Source of the DNA: Verrucomicrobiaceae bacterium
GTDB lineage: Bacteria; Verrucomicrobiota; Verrucomicrobiia; Verrucomicrobiales; Verrucomicrobiaceae
Length of the DNA: 64,000 nucleotides
Direction of reading: 5' to 3'
NCBI GenBank assembly: GCA_027486585.1
Contig: JAIXOU010000027.1
Coordinates: forward strand, 92,655-156,654
Shown: positions 44,680 through 53,687 of the stretch, in pieces
Layout: every line of letters starts with the position of its first letter
Numbering within the stretch: the first letter of the stretch is position 1
The notes under the pieces: generated by a model
What the model saw: the letters and a program-made list of their open reading frames with translations, nothing else
Told to the model about the DNA's origin: nothing
The model's database searches: none
Made by a program: the position numbers and the translations under genes

Positions 44680-45759
44680 ATGGGCCTGATGGATTACCTC
44701 AAAGGACAGTTTCTGGAAATCATCCAGTGGACAGATGATTCACGCGACACTCTTTCCTGGCGCTTTCCAGATGAAGACAAGGAAATCAAGCGCGGAGCTC
44801 AGCTCATCGTGCGTGAATCACAGGCCGTGCAGTTTGTCTATTTAGGTGAGTTTGGCGATACCTTTGGCCCGGGCAAACACACCCTCAATACCGAAAACAT
44901 CCCGATTCTTTCCACGCTCAAAGGCTGGAAATATGGCTTTGAATCACCCTTCAAAGCAGACGTCTATTACGTCAATACGCGCCTCTTCACTGGCAATAAG
45001 TGGGGCACAAGCAATCCGATCATGATGCGTGATCAGGACTTCGGCATTGTCCGTGTCCGTGCTTTCGGGACCTTTGATTTCAAGATTACCGATGTGAAGC
45101 TCTTCCTCAAAGAGGTCGCTGGATCGGATCATCATTTCCGTCTCGATGAATTTGCCGACACCATGCGCAGCCGCATTGTCAGCGTTTTCACGGATGCTCT
45201 GGCGACGGCCAAAGTTCCTGTCTTGGATCTAGCCACCCGCTACAGCGAACTCGGAGACGCCCTCCTCCCACTCATCAATCCAGCAACTCAAGGCAAATAC
45301 GGCATTGAGATTACCAGTTTCCTGCTGGAAAACGCCAGCGTTCCGCCAGAAGTGGAAGCAGCCATCGACAAGCGCAGCAGCATGGGTGCCATTGGCAATC
45401 TCAACGACTATGTGAAATTCCAAATGGCAGAAGGCATGGCCAAAGGTGGCCCAGGAGTCGCGGGCTCGGCTGCTGAAATTGCCATGGGTTTTGGCATGGC
45501 CAATAGCATGATGGCTCAAGGTGCCTTCAATGTCGGCGGAGCCACGCCTCCACCGATACCGGGAGTCGCCGTCGCATCAGCTGCACCAGCCCTTGCCCCA
45601 ATTCTGGATATCCTGACCCCCGCTCAAGTCGCCCAAACCCTGGGAGTGACCGAAGGTGATGTGATCTCCAGCATCGAGTCCGGTGACATCAAAGCCAAGA
45701 AGATCGGCAGCCAATACCGCATCACCAAAGCAGCGTTGGATGAGTTCTTAGCGCATTAA
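44680..45759 (+). CDS. SPFH-domain protein with C-terminal HTH (excisionase-type)
   Basis: A 359-residue protein. An SPFH-like domain like that of YdjI/virion-core-type proteins covers about 20-250 (VRESQAVQFVYLGEFGDTFGPG and VNTRLFTGNKWGT motifs). A glycine/alanine/methionine-rich stretch (about 245-300) follows. The last 50 residues, LTPAQVAQTLGVTEGDVIS to ITKAALDEFLAH, match the excisionase/MerR-like HTH that binds DNA. The usual C-terminus in this family is a zinc ribbon or GYF-like domain. Role unknown; it could be a membrane-linked DNA-binding scaffold. No membrane segment is obvious. Confidence 0.85.
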   Translation: MGLMDYLKGQFLEIIQWTDDSRDTLSWRFPDEDKEIKRGAQLIVRESQAVQFVYLGEFGDTFGPGKHTLNTENIPILSTLKGWKYGFESPFKADVYYVNTRLFTGNKWGTSNPIMMRDQDFGIVRVRAFGTFDFKITDVKLFLKEVAGSDHHFRLDEFADTMRSRIVSVFTDALATAKVPVLDLATRYSELGDALLPLINPATQGKYGIEITSFLLENASVPPEVEAAIDKRSSMGAIGNLNDYVKFQMAEGMAKGGPGVAGSAAEIAMGFGMANSMMAQGAFNVGGATPPPIPGVAVASAAPALAPILDILTPAQVAQTLGVTEGDVISSIESGDIKAKKIGSQYRITKAALDEFLAH

Positions 45760-45782
45760 GATGGGAACAGGAGTTAGCAGAG

Positions 45783-46193
45783 ATGATACTTCAGAAACAT
45801 CCTTCACTGGATAAGGCTGCGTCTATCACGGAAAGTGTGATTGGCGCAGCTATTGAAGTCCATAGCGACAAGGGACCAGGGCTTCTTGAAAGCATTTATC
45901 AACGCTGCTTCATCCATGAGTTACAACTGCGCGGGCACATCGTGGAGGTTCAGCGCGCCGTTAAAATTCAATACAAGGACTTGGTTTTTGAAGACATTCT
46001 GCGCTGTGACGTCATCGTCGATGGATGTCTCTTGATAGAATTAAAATCTGTCAGCGACATTCTTCCCATCCATAAAGCACAGACACTTAGCTACATGAAG
46101 CTCCTGGATCTGCCTCTTGGGTTGCTGATCAATTTCAATGTCGATCAACTCACCCGAGGCGTTCACCGTCTAAAACTCCCCGGCTCAGGTTAA
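45783..46193 (+). CDS. GxxExxY-family protein (PD-(D/E)XK-like)
   Basis: A 136-residue protein with the eponymous GLLESIY motif (about 33-39; GxxExxY) and further GPG, DVIVDGCLLIELKSV (about 78-92, catalytic-like D...ExK) and IHKAQTLSYMKLL stretches. It starts nine bases after an AGGAG ribosome-binding site (45769-45773). Such proteins are nuclease-like by fold and often multi-copy; function unknown. It follows the SPFH-HTH gene by 23 bases and may share its transcript. Confidence 0.9.
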   Translation: MILQKHPSLDKAASITESVIGAAIEVHSDKGPGLLESIYQRCFIHELQLRGHIVEVQRAVKIQYKDLVFEDILRCDVIVDGCLLIELKSVSDILPIHKAQTLSYMKLLDLPLGLLINFNVDQLTRGVHRLKLPGSG

Positions 46194-46240
46194 TCCCTTC
46201 CCATCTCTGCTACCTCTGCTTCCTCCTGTAAAAATTAGTC

Positions 46241-48295
46241 TCAATCCCGCATCAGAATCTGAAACAAATCGTGCCGTTTGTCGGTCCAGAGAGGCACATC
46301 GAGCGGTTCGGGATCTTCTGGACGATGATGCGGCGTGGTCGCTAGGTGTGTTTCATTCAGTGTGACCATGACGTAGTCGGTCGAGTCAATGTCACCATCC
46401 TCATCAGCTATCACGCGGGTGGTTTTCCAGCCGATATCGTCCGCTAGTTTTTCCACAACCGGAGCTAAGGCCAAGTAGGAATTCGTGACATGCACGACGA
46501 TGATGCCATCGGGCTTCATATGACGACGATAGATGGCAAAGGCCTCTTTGGTGAGCAAATGTACCGGAATGGCATCTCCGCTGAAAGCGTCTAACAAAAG
46601 CACATCAAACTGCTGATCAGGCTCACGCTCCAACATGAGACGGGCATCGCCAATGATCGTTTCAATCTTAGCGCCACGATTCTCAGCATCGGCCAAATAA
46701 GTGAAATGCTTCCGAGCCAATCGCGAGATATCAGGATTGATCTCATAGAATCGCCAATGCTGGTTCTTTTGAGCATAACAAGCCGTGGTGCCCGCCCCCA
46801 TGCCAACGATTCCCACATGCGCATCAGGCCGATCTTTCAGGACACCTAAACACAGGCCGATCCCTGAATCACGACCATAATAAGTGACAGGCTCGTCCCG
46901 ATAAAGCGCCCCCAAGTTCTGCATCCCGTGGATGATCCCCCCATGGGTGAGAGTGCGGTAGGTGTTCTCTAGGCCATCGTCCCAATCTTCATCCACGTTA
47001 ACTGCCCCGTAGAAGTTGCGCACACGCTCAATTCGCTTATCCACCTTTAACGTAAGCTCAGCCATTTTCATTAAAGCAAAGACTCCATGAGCGACAAAAA
47101 GCACGACGAGTGCGCCACGAATGAGACGCTTCTGAATTCCCCAAAGTGCAACGACCAACGCAGCAACAGCAACCAATAAAGCAGCCATCAGCCCCAGCGG
47201 CCATTCGAGATAAGTCACAAAAACACGTGGTGCCACCAAACTCACCAGCAGGCCTCCAAGAGCTCCGCCGCCTGACATAAAAAGATAAAACTCAGTCAGA
47301 CGAGAGGCTCCAGGCTTGAGCTTAGCCAACTCGCCATGACAGACGATACAGCTGAGAAACATGGCTCCGAAACACCAGGCCATTTCTGCCAGAAAGTTCG
47401 GCGTCGGATCCCACTCTGTATTGGCATGTATGGCTTTGTCCATGCCAGCAATGAGAATAGCCACCACCGCCAAAAAAGCCCATACACTGCGAACATACCA
47501 ACGCTCATGCTCAAAGCAGATGATGAAAGTGATCAGATACAAACTCAATGGAGCCACCCACATGAATGGCACCACAGCTACATCCTGACAGACATGATTG
47601 GTCGTTGCCAAAAGCAGCACACTAGCCAAGGCAGGTAGCAGCACCCAAAGCACACGTTTCCACCATGGCGGACGCTCATCAGGAATGGCAGACACATCTT
47701 CGATCACCGTTGGCTCAATCTTTGAACTGCGCTGTGAAAGGTACATCGAAAGCAGTGCAAAAACAGCAAAGCCACCGGACCACCACCAGGTCTGTTGAGT
47801 GACATCCAGCGCAGGCTCAATGATGAAAGGATACGTCAATAAAGCGGCCAGCGAGCCCAAATTCGAAAGCGCATAGAGACGCCAGGGCTGCTGCCCAGGC
47901 AAAGATCGGGTAAACCACACCTGACTCAGTGGGCTGGTGCTGGAGAGCACAAAATAAGGCAACCCGACCGTGCCTAAGAGCAGCAGTAAGATACGGCCCA
48001 CAGGATCTTCATCTCCAGCGGGCTTCCAGCTATCGCTCGGGGAAATGGGCAAACAGATCAGCGCTGCAATGACCAAAATACCATGAACGATAAATTGTGT
48101 GCGTCGTTGCAACTTGGTGAGCAGATGAGCGTAGGCATAACCAGCAAACAGCACGATTTGAAAAAACAACATGCAGGTCGTCCAAACACCCGGGCTACCA
48201 CCGAACCAAGGTAAGATGAACTTGCTAATCATCGGCTGAACCTGAAAGAGCAAGAAGGCACTGAGAAGGCTCAGCAGAGAGAGTTGCAGATACAT
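46241..48295 (-). CDS. Fused membrane transporter-like / spermidine-synthase-like protein
   Basis: A 684-residue protein. The N-terminal part (about 1-400) has some 11 membrane helices like a major-facilitator-like fold. The C-terminal part (about 430-684) is a polyamine-synthase-type methyltransferase fold: the GIVGMGAGTTACY glycine loop (about 497-509), acidic FYEINPDI (about 517-524) and LLLDAFSGDAIPVHLLT (about 561-577). Such fused MFS/spermidine-synthase proteins occur in Verrucomicrobiota and others; whether they aminopropylate is unknown. It lies on the minus strand after the PAP2 gene (gap 69). Confidence 0.9.
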   Translation of the reverse strand: MYLQLSLLSLLSAFLLFQVQPMISKFILPWFGGSPGVWTTCMLFFQIVLFAGYAYAHLLTKLQRRTQFIVHGILVIAALICLPISPSDSWKPAGDEDPVGRILLLLLGTVGLPYFVLSSTSPLSQVWFTRSLPGQQPWRLYALSNLGSLAALLTYPFIIEPALDVTQQTWWWSGGFAVFALLSMYLSQRSSKIEPTVIEDVSAIPDERPPWWKRVLWVLLPALASVLLLATTNHVCQDVAVVPFMWVAPLSLYLITFIICFEHERWYVRSVWAFLAVVAILIAGMDKAIHANTEWDPTPNFLAEMAWCFGAMFLSCIVCHGELAKLKPGASRLTEFYLFMSGGGALGGLLVSLVAPRVFVTYLEWPLGLMAALLVAVAALVVALWGIQKRLIRGALVVLFVAHGVFALMKMAELTLKVDKRIERVRNFYGAVNVDEDWDDGLENTYRTLTHGGIIHGMQNLGALYRDEPVTYYGRDSGIGLCLGVLKDRPDAHVGIVGMGAGTTACYAQKNQHWRFYEINPDISRLARKHFTYLADAENRGAKIETIIGDARLMLEREPDQQFDVLLLDAFSGDAIPVHLLTKEAFAIYRRHMKPDGIIVVHVTNSYLALAPVVEKLADDIGWKTTRVIADEDGDIDSTDYVMVTLNETHLATTPHHRPEDPEPLDVPLWTDKRHDLFQILMRD

Positions 48296-48364
48296 GAAAG
48301 TGAAAACAGGAATGTGGCAACGAAGGCTAGGCTAGAACCTTCCAGACTGGCGACCACTTTCTGC

Positions 48365-48964
48365 TCAAAAGGCAGCAAACCGGCGCTGAAGAAACCTCGT
48401 CACCCCCAAGCCTACTAGAATTCCCATGCCAATAGATGGCACGACATCGCTAGGCCAGTGTGCGCCGACATAGATTCTGGAGTAAGCTACCAGTAGTGCT
48501 AGCAGATAAAGGGCCGCACCGGATCGACGATAAAACAGAGCCACCACTGTCGCTGCGGCAAACAAATTCATCACATGGCTGCTTGGGAAAGAGTTTCCGC
48601 GTAAGTCTCCCGTGGGTGCACTGAGGCGCTGTATTGGAGGAGAAAAGAGCCGCATGAATTCTGGCGAACCTTTGCCAAGATCACGAATCATCACATTTTC
48701 CACCGCATCTCGTGGTCTCACTCTACCAACAACCTTCTTTAAAGTGTGGGAGATGATCCCATCGCTCACACTAAGCCCAACGGCTAGGCACAGAATCATG
48801 AGCCTTCCCTGTTTACCGCCATGCCATAGAACGAGCAGCACCATCAGGAGAAGCAGGGGCAACCAGGCATTAATCGCAGAGACAGCCGGCATCAACCAAT
48901 CCAGTAGCGGATGAGTCCACTCGCGGTTGATGTGATGAAGAATAGAAAGATCCCAGGAGATCAT
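48365..48964 (-). CDS. PAP2-family membrane phosphatase
   Basis: About 199 residues from ATG 48964, which overlaps the upstream stop (ATGA); the frame is open seven codons more. Five to six membrane helices. The phosphatase motifs are in order: KKVVGRVRP (about 76-84), PSSH (about 127-130), SRIYVGAHWPSD (about 161-172). It likely removes a phosphate from a lipid such as undecaprenyl diphosphate or a phosphatidyl lipid. Translational coupling with the GT39 gene suggests both act on polyprenyl-linked sugars, perhaps lipid A or a surface glycan. Confidence 0.92.
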   Translation of the reverse strand: MISWDLSILHHINREWTHPLLDWLMPAVSAINAWLPLLLLMVLLVLWHGGKQGRLMILCLAVGLSVSDGIISHTLKKVVGRVRPRDAVENVMIRDLGKGSPEFMRLFSPPIQRLSAPTGDLRGNSFPSSHVMNLFAAATVVALFYRRSGAALYLLALLVAYSRIYVGAHWPSDVVPSIGMGILVGLGVTRFLQRRFAAF

Positions 48965-50478
48965 GGAGTCCCAATCTTTTTCCAAGTTTGCAATCGATGC
49001 CCAAGGAACACCTGATAGACTCGCGTGGTATCGCCAAGAGGCACCTCGACCTTGCCGAAAGGTTCAATTTTATCAAAAGCATCCGACACCGCTTTCGGCA
49101 CAGCACTTTGACTAAAGATCAAAGCATCGTCGCCCAGACGCTCTTCAGCTCCTGGCCAAATTTCATACTGGGACATCGGATGACCCGAAGGCTCATAGCG
49201 ATAGGTGTGCGGATGCTGCGGCATGTTAAAGGCCATCTGCGCGGCGCTGTAGCGGTGCCCCAAAGCCATGACAAAGGTATTTCCTGGACGCGGCACCGTT
49301 TCTAAAAACTTGCCAGCTTGCTCTCCTGTTTCTTTCCAGCCACGCAGTTCAGCCAGTTTCTTATGACCCTTTAAACTGGTCAAAAAAGTCATCGGCACAA
49401 CCAGATGTAAAATCACGGTGATGAAGCCCGCAACGCGGAAGCTCCATTTTTGCCAATTGGCAGGCTTCCCCAGAGGTAGATGCCCAGCAAACCACGCAGC
49501 CAAAAGAACGAAGGCAGGCACATAAAAAACAGCGGGCCAGTTCGGATTGATGCGCTGACGCAAAGCCAACAGCGTGAAGATCATCAAAGCAGGGGCCGAA
49601 AAGAGCAGCATGAAGCGTCCTCGACGATCCATGCTTTTCCAACGAGTCATCCCGCCCCAAAGGACAATCATCAAAGCCAGCCAAGTCACGGGTGTATACA
49701 CCAAGGCCTGCACGCCTGGCCATTCCAGAGTCCGCGTCAGCCAATGCCCAAAATCAAGGCTCTTGGTATCAAAATGATGAGCTGTATGCTCCAGCGTGAT
49801 CCATTGATGCTGCTGCTGCCAATACAAGACAGGAAGTAAAAACAGCGCGCTGATGACAATCGAGATCCAAAGACGCGGGTTTCTCAGCAAAGCCCGATCC
49901 TCTCTTGAAACAGTGGCAAAGACCACCATCAGCAGAGGAAAGACCAACATCATTTGTTTACTCAAGGTGCCAATGCCCATCACCAAAGCCAGCAGCAGCC
50001 AACGCGGCCATGAACCAGGCATTTGGACAACCGACCAAAACAGGAGGAGTGCTACCGTCCAGGTGAGGAGCAGAGGCGCATCAATGGTGAGGAACAAGTT
50101 CAAGCCAGCGCTGGCAGGTGTAAGCAGCATTAAAACGGCGGCAATAAAGCCAGTGCGCGCATCATAAAGACTCCGAGTCAGCGCAAAGAAAGCCGCCAGG
50201 GTCCCTGTGCCGAGCAGCAAGGCAGCAAGGCGAATCCCCCAATCAGTATCTCCGGACAGACGGCCGACGACACCCATGATCCAGCCAATCATCGGGGGCT
50301 TGCTATAGTAGCCCCAATCAAACTGGCGTCCCCAGTCCCAGTAGTAGGCTTCATCACCTGCCAGGTCTGCTTGCATGCAGAAAAACAGAGTGAAAACAAC
50401 ACGGAAAGCAAAGACACTCGCCAGCAAAATCCAAAAGCGGCGCGTCCAATCGGGAGATGAGTCTTTAGAGGAGATCAA
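48961..50478 (-). CDS. Glycosyltransferase family 39-like (ArnT/PMT type)
   Basis: A 505-residue membrane glycosyltransferase. GDEAYYWDWGRQFDWGYYSKPPMIGW (in pieces, about 41-66) holds the DE motif of family 39 for the phosphoprenyl-sugar donor. Some 10 helices follow, and a C-terminal periplasmic domain (about 385-505). ArnT-like proteins add sugars such as aminoarabinose to lipid A; PMT-type use proteins. Which is not shown. Overlaps the PAP2 gene by 4 bases. Confidence 0.92.
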   Translation of the reverse strand: MISSKDSSPDWTRRFWILLASVFAFRVVFTLFFCMQADLAGDEAYYWDWGRQFDWGYYSKPPMIGWIMGVVGRLSGDTDWGIRLAALLLGTGTLAAFFALTRSLYDARTGFIAAVLMLLTPASAGLNLFLTIDAPLLLTWTVALLLFWSVVQMPGSWPRWLLLALVMGIGTLSKQMMLVFPLLMVVFATVSREDRALLRNPRLWISIVISALFLLPVLYWQQQHQWITLEHTAHHFDTKSLDFGHWLTRTLEWPGVQALVYTPVTWLALMIVLWGGMTRWKSMDRRGRFMLLFSAPALMIFTLLALRQRINPNWPAVFYVPAFVLLAAWFAGHLPLGKPANWQKWSFRVAGFITVILHLVVPMTFLTSLKGHKKLAELRGWKETGEQAGKFLETVPRPGNTFVMALGHRYSAAQMAFNMPQHPHTYRYEPSGHPMSQYEIWPGAEERLGDDALIFSQSAVPKAVSDAFDKIEPFGKVEVPLGDTTRVYQVFLGHRLQTWKKIGTP

Positions 50479-50604
50479 GCCATGAAGGCTTAGACAGCGA
50501 TTTCAGCTAGGCAAGCAAGCATTCACCGATCACCCCAAGAGATGTGCAGCTGAAAGCAATCACATTGCAATGATTCAAGATCCAAGCACGTTCCTGTCTC
50601 TCTC

Positions 50605-51348
50605 ATGCAACGCCTCCTTTTCATTGTCCCACTTCTACTGACACTTTCGGCAGCCCAAGCTGCAGATCTTCCAAAGATCCCAACAAAATCTCTAGCAGAG
50701 AAGAAGGAGTTACTCTTCTCAGATGACTTTGAAAGCGCCACGCCAGCCAAGCCTTGGCATAAAGTGGTGGATACGTTTAGCTTTGAAAATGGCACGCTCA
50801 AAGGTGTGCAAACTCGAGAAAAAGACATGCCATCCAAGGATGGTAAATCTGTGATCAAAGCCCATGCCGCCGTCTATGGCCTAGAGATCCCGACCAAGGA
50901 TAGCGTTGTCGAAACCAAGATCCGCTTTGAAGGTGCCTCCATGATCGACGTTGAGTTTGATGACCGCAAATACACGGGTGCCCATTATGGTCATCTATGC
51001 CGAGCTCAAGTTCGCCTGAATGGCGTCACCATCATTGATGAAAGAGACGGCGGCATGAAGAATGAGACCCGCGAAATGCGCAATGACCCAACGAAAAAGA
51101 AAGAAGTGGCCGAATTACTCAAAGGCCGTCAGATCACCTACCCTGCCCAGCTTGATGTTGGCAAATGGTACACCCTTGTCGTGGAAACTGTGGGTGATGA
51201 AATGCGCGTGACTATCGATGGCAAACCGACCGGCTACTTAAAATCCTCAGGCATTGCACATGCCACTAAATCCAAAATTGAACTCGGAGTCGCAGGCAAA
51301 AGCGGTTTCTTTGATGACATCAAAGTGTGGAATGCCGCAGCCAAATAA
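50605..51348 (+). CDS. Secreted DUF1080-like (concanavalin-like) protein
   Basis: A 247-residue protein with a signal peptide (about 1-19) and a beta-sandwich. The FSDDFESATPAKPWHKV start and the GKWYTLVVETVGDEMRVTIDGKPTGYLKS stretch near the end are like the LamG/DUF1080 (3-keto-disaccharide hydrolase-like) family that is abundant in Planctomycetota/Verrucomicrobiota. Catalytic residues cannot be named here. Followed at 14 bases by a TPR-thioredoxin protein, so cotranscribed. Confidence 0.8.
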   Translation: MQRLLFIVPLLLTLSAAQAADLPKIPTKSLAEKKELLFSDDFESATPAKPWHKVVDTFSFENGTLKGVQTREKDMPSKDGKSVIKAHAAVYGLEIPTKDSVVETKIRFEGASMIDVEFDDRKYTGAHYGHLCRAQVRLNGVTIIDERDGGMKNETREMRNDPTKKKEVAELLKGRQITYPAQLDVGKWYTLVVETVGDEMRVTIDGKPTGYLKSSGIAHATKSKIELGVAGKSGFFDDIKVWNAAAK

Positions 51349-51362
51349 AGATAGAGATCTTC

Positions 51363-53684
51363 ATGCCTATTAGCCTACGCATCGCTTTCGTTGTTTTTGC
51401 CTTAACCGGCTTTTGCCAGGCTGACCATGCACTACCAGGCCAATCGGTTCATGGCGAGTCTTTCAATGAAGGACCGCGCCAAGCTGCGGTTCTGCTGCCA
51501 GGCTGCGGAAAGATCAAATTCCCGATCAGCTCGAAAAACTCTGAAGCTCAAGCTTTCTTCAACCAAGGCGTCGGGCAGTTGCATGGCTTTTGGTACTTTG
51601 AAGCGGAACGATCTTTCCGCCAAGTTGCGGCCATAGACAAAGAATGCCCCATGGCCTACTGGGGCATGGCTATGGCGAACTCAGGCAATGAAAAACGTGC
51701 CAAGGAGTTCATCAAAAAAGCCACAGCCCTGAAGGAAAAAGCCAACGCTCATGAAAAGCTCTGGATCGCCACGCTGGAAACCTTCTACAAGGATACCAAA
51801 GACGACAAACGAAATAAGAAACAGCGTTCGCTCGATTACATCCGCGACCTGGAAACCATCGTCCAAGACTACCCTGATGACATTGAGGCAAAGGCCTTTT
51901 TGGTTTGGAAAACCTGGCATGCCAATGACGTCGCCCCGATCACCAGTTATCAGGCGATTAACGCTCTTCTAGATCAGGTCTTTGCGGCTAACCCTGAGCA
52001 CCCGGCCCATCATTACCGCATTCATTTATGGGACAGCCGTAAGCCAGCGCAGGCGCTAAAGTCAGCGGCAGTGAATGGACAAGTGGCACCAGGGATCGCC
52101 CACATGTGGCACATGCCCGGACACACTTTTTCAAAGCTCAAGCGCTTTGACGATGCTGCCTGGCAGCAGGAAGCCAGCACGCGGATTGATCATGCTTACA
52201 TGATTAAAAACTGGATCCTGCCCAACCTCATCCACAATTACGCTCACAATGAAGAATGGCTTATCCGCACTTACAATGAATTGGGCCGCGCCAAGGACGC
52301 CATGGGTTTGGCAAAAAGCCTGATTCGCACACCGCAACATCCTGCCAACAACACGTTGGATAAAGAAAGCAATACCGCCAGCTACGGTCGCACTCGCCTC
52401 ATCGATACACTCATCAAATGGGAACTCTGGGATGAACTCATTAGCATCACTGACAGTCCAGTCATTGGCCCTGTGATTCAGCCCAGCCATGAGGCCACGC
52501 GTCTGCGTGCTCGTGGGGTTGCCTCCTACTTCAAAGAAGACTCCAAAGGACTTGCCGCAGCGCTCAGTGCATTGGAAGCCTTGGACCAAAAAACCAAAGA
52601 GGCCAAGGCTAAAGAGTCAAAAAAGACCACTCCGGCTAAACCCACCCCATCTAGACTGACAAGACGAAAGCTTACGGAAGAGAAGCGTGTGCTGGAAAAA
52701 GACGAAGTTGAAAAAGAATCTTCCGAAAAAGCTGAAGAATCTAAATCAGAAAAAGCCAAACCCGACGCAGTCAAAACAGACAAGGCTAAATCGGACACAC
52801 TAGCCAAGGCTTTAGCAGATCTCAGAGCCCTCAATGCAGTCATCACTGAACCCAAAAAAGCGGAGGACGTGATTAAAAAGGCGACAGATATGCCAAAGGA
52901 ATTGAGCCTGCGGTTATGGCTCAAATTAAACAACAAAGTTTCTGCTACAGAGACCCTATCCAAATTGCCTCAAGATCTCGCAGGTCTCGCCGCAAAGACG
53001 GAGGCTCAAGTGGCTCTCGGTAAACTGGATGATGCTAAGAAAACGTTTCTTGAGGTCAAAAAGCTGGCCTTTGCCATGGATGACAACCTGCCCATCAAGC
53101 AGCGTCTGGATAAACTCTCGAAAACCTTTGGCGAAACAGGTGAATGGCGCGCTGAAGCGCCCAAGCGCACTGATAGCGGCACACGTCCTAGTTTGGAGTC
53201 CCTGGGGCCAGTCCACTGGTCACCACCTTCCGCCCCCAACTGGGAAGCTCTGACTCTGGATGGCAAGCCCGTGAATCAAACTCAGTTCGCAGGCAAGCCG
53301 CATGTACTGCTCTTTTATCTCGGAGCTGCCTGCACTCACTGCATGAAGCAGGTCAACGACTTTGCCAAAGTCGCCGCCGACTATGAAAAAGCTGGTATCT
53401 CTCTGGCCGCGATCACCCGCGAACCGCTTTCACTGGCGGGAAGGATCGCCGAGCAAATGAGCACTAAAAAATTACCTCCGTTTCCTGTTTATTGCGATCC
53501 GAGTCTGTCCATGTTCAAGACCTTCCGCGCTTACGACGACTTTGAAGAAGAGCCACTTCATGCCGCGGTTTTGATTGATGCCAAGGGCAGACTTCGCTGG
53601 ATCGACATCAGCTGGGAGCCCTTTAGCAACACAACCTTTCTTCTCAAAGAAGCTCAGCGACTGCTCAGCCTGCCGGAGGAGTGA
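51363..53684 (+). CDS. Secreted TPR-rich protein with a C-terminal thioredoxin/AhpC-like domain
   Basis: About 773 residues from ATG 51363 (the frame runs 12 codons upstream into the gene before). Order: signal peptide; a helical repeat region (about 60-400) with the sel1/TPR-like pattern NQGVGQLHGFWYFEAERSF and GHTFSKLKRFDDAAWQQEA; a Lys/Glu/Ala/Ser-rich low-complexity linker (about 412-500); more helices; then an AhpC/TSA-thioredoxin domain (about 633-765) with CTHC as the active cysteine pair, and AAVLIDAKGRLRWIDI. The combination is unusual. It could be a redox partner in the periplasm. Confidence 0.82.
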   Translation: MPISLRIAFVVFALTGFCQADHALPGQSVHGESFNEGPRQAAVLLPGCGKIKFPISSKNSEAQAFFNQGVGQLHGFWYFEAERSFRQVAAIDKECPMAYWGMAMANSGNEKRAKEFIKKATALKEKANAHEKLWIATLETFYKDTKDDKRNKKQRSLDYIRDLETIVQDYPDDIEAKAFLVWKTWHANDVAPITSYQAINALLDQVFAANPEHPAHHYRIHLWDSRKPAQALKSAAVNGQVAPGIAHMWHMPGHTFSKLKRFDDAAWQQEASTRIDHAYMIKNWILPNLIHNYAHNEEWLIRTYNELGRAKDAMGLAKSLIRTPQHPANNTLDKESNTASYGRTRLIDTLIKWELWDELISITDSPVIGPVIQPSHEATRLRARGVASYFKEDSKGLAAALSALEALDQKTKEAKAKESKKTTPAKPTPSRLTRRKLTEEKRVLEKDEVEKESSEKAEESKSEKAKPDAVKTDKAKSDTLAKALADLRALNAVITEPKKAEDVIKKATDMPKELSLRLWLKLNNKVSATETLSKLPQDLAGLAAKTEAQVALGKLDDAKKTFLEVKKLAFAMDDNLPIKQRLDKLSKTFGETGEWRAEAPKRTDSGTRPSLESLGPVHWSPPSAPNWEALTLDGKPVNQTQFAGKPHVLLFYLGAACTHCMKQVNDFAKVAADYEKAGISLAAITREPLSLAGRIAEQMSTKKLPPFPVYCDPSLSMFKTFRAYDDFEEEPLHAAVLIDAKGRLRWIDISWEPFSNTTFLLKEAQRLLSLPEE

Positions 53685-53687
53685 AGA

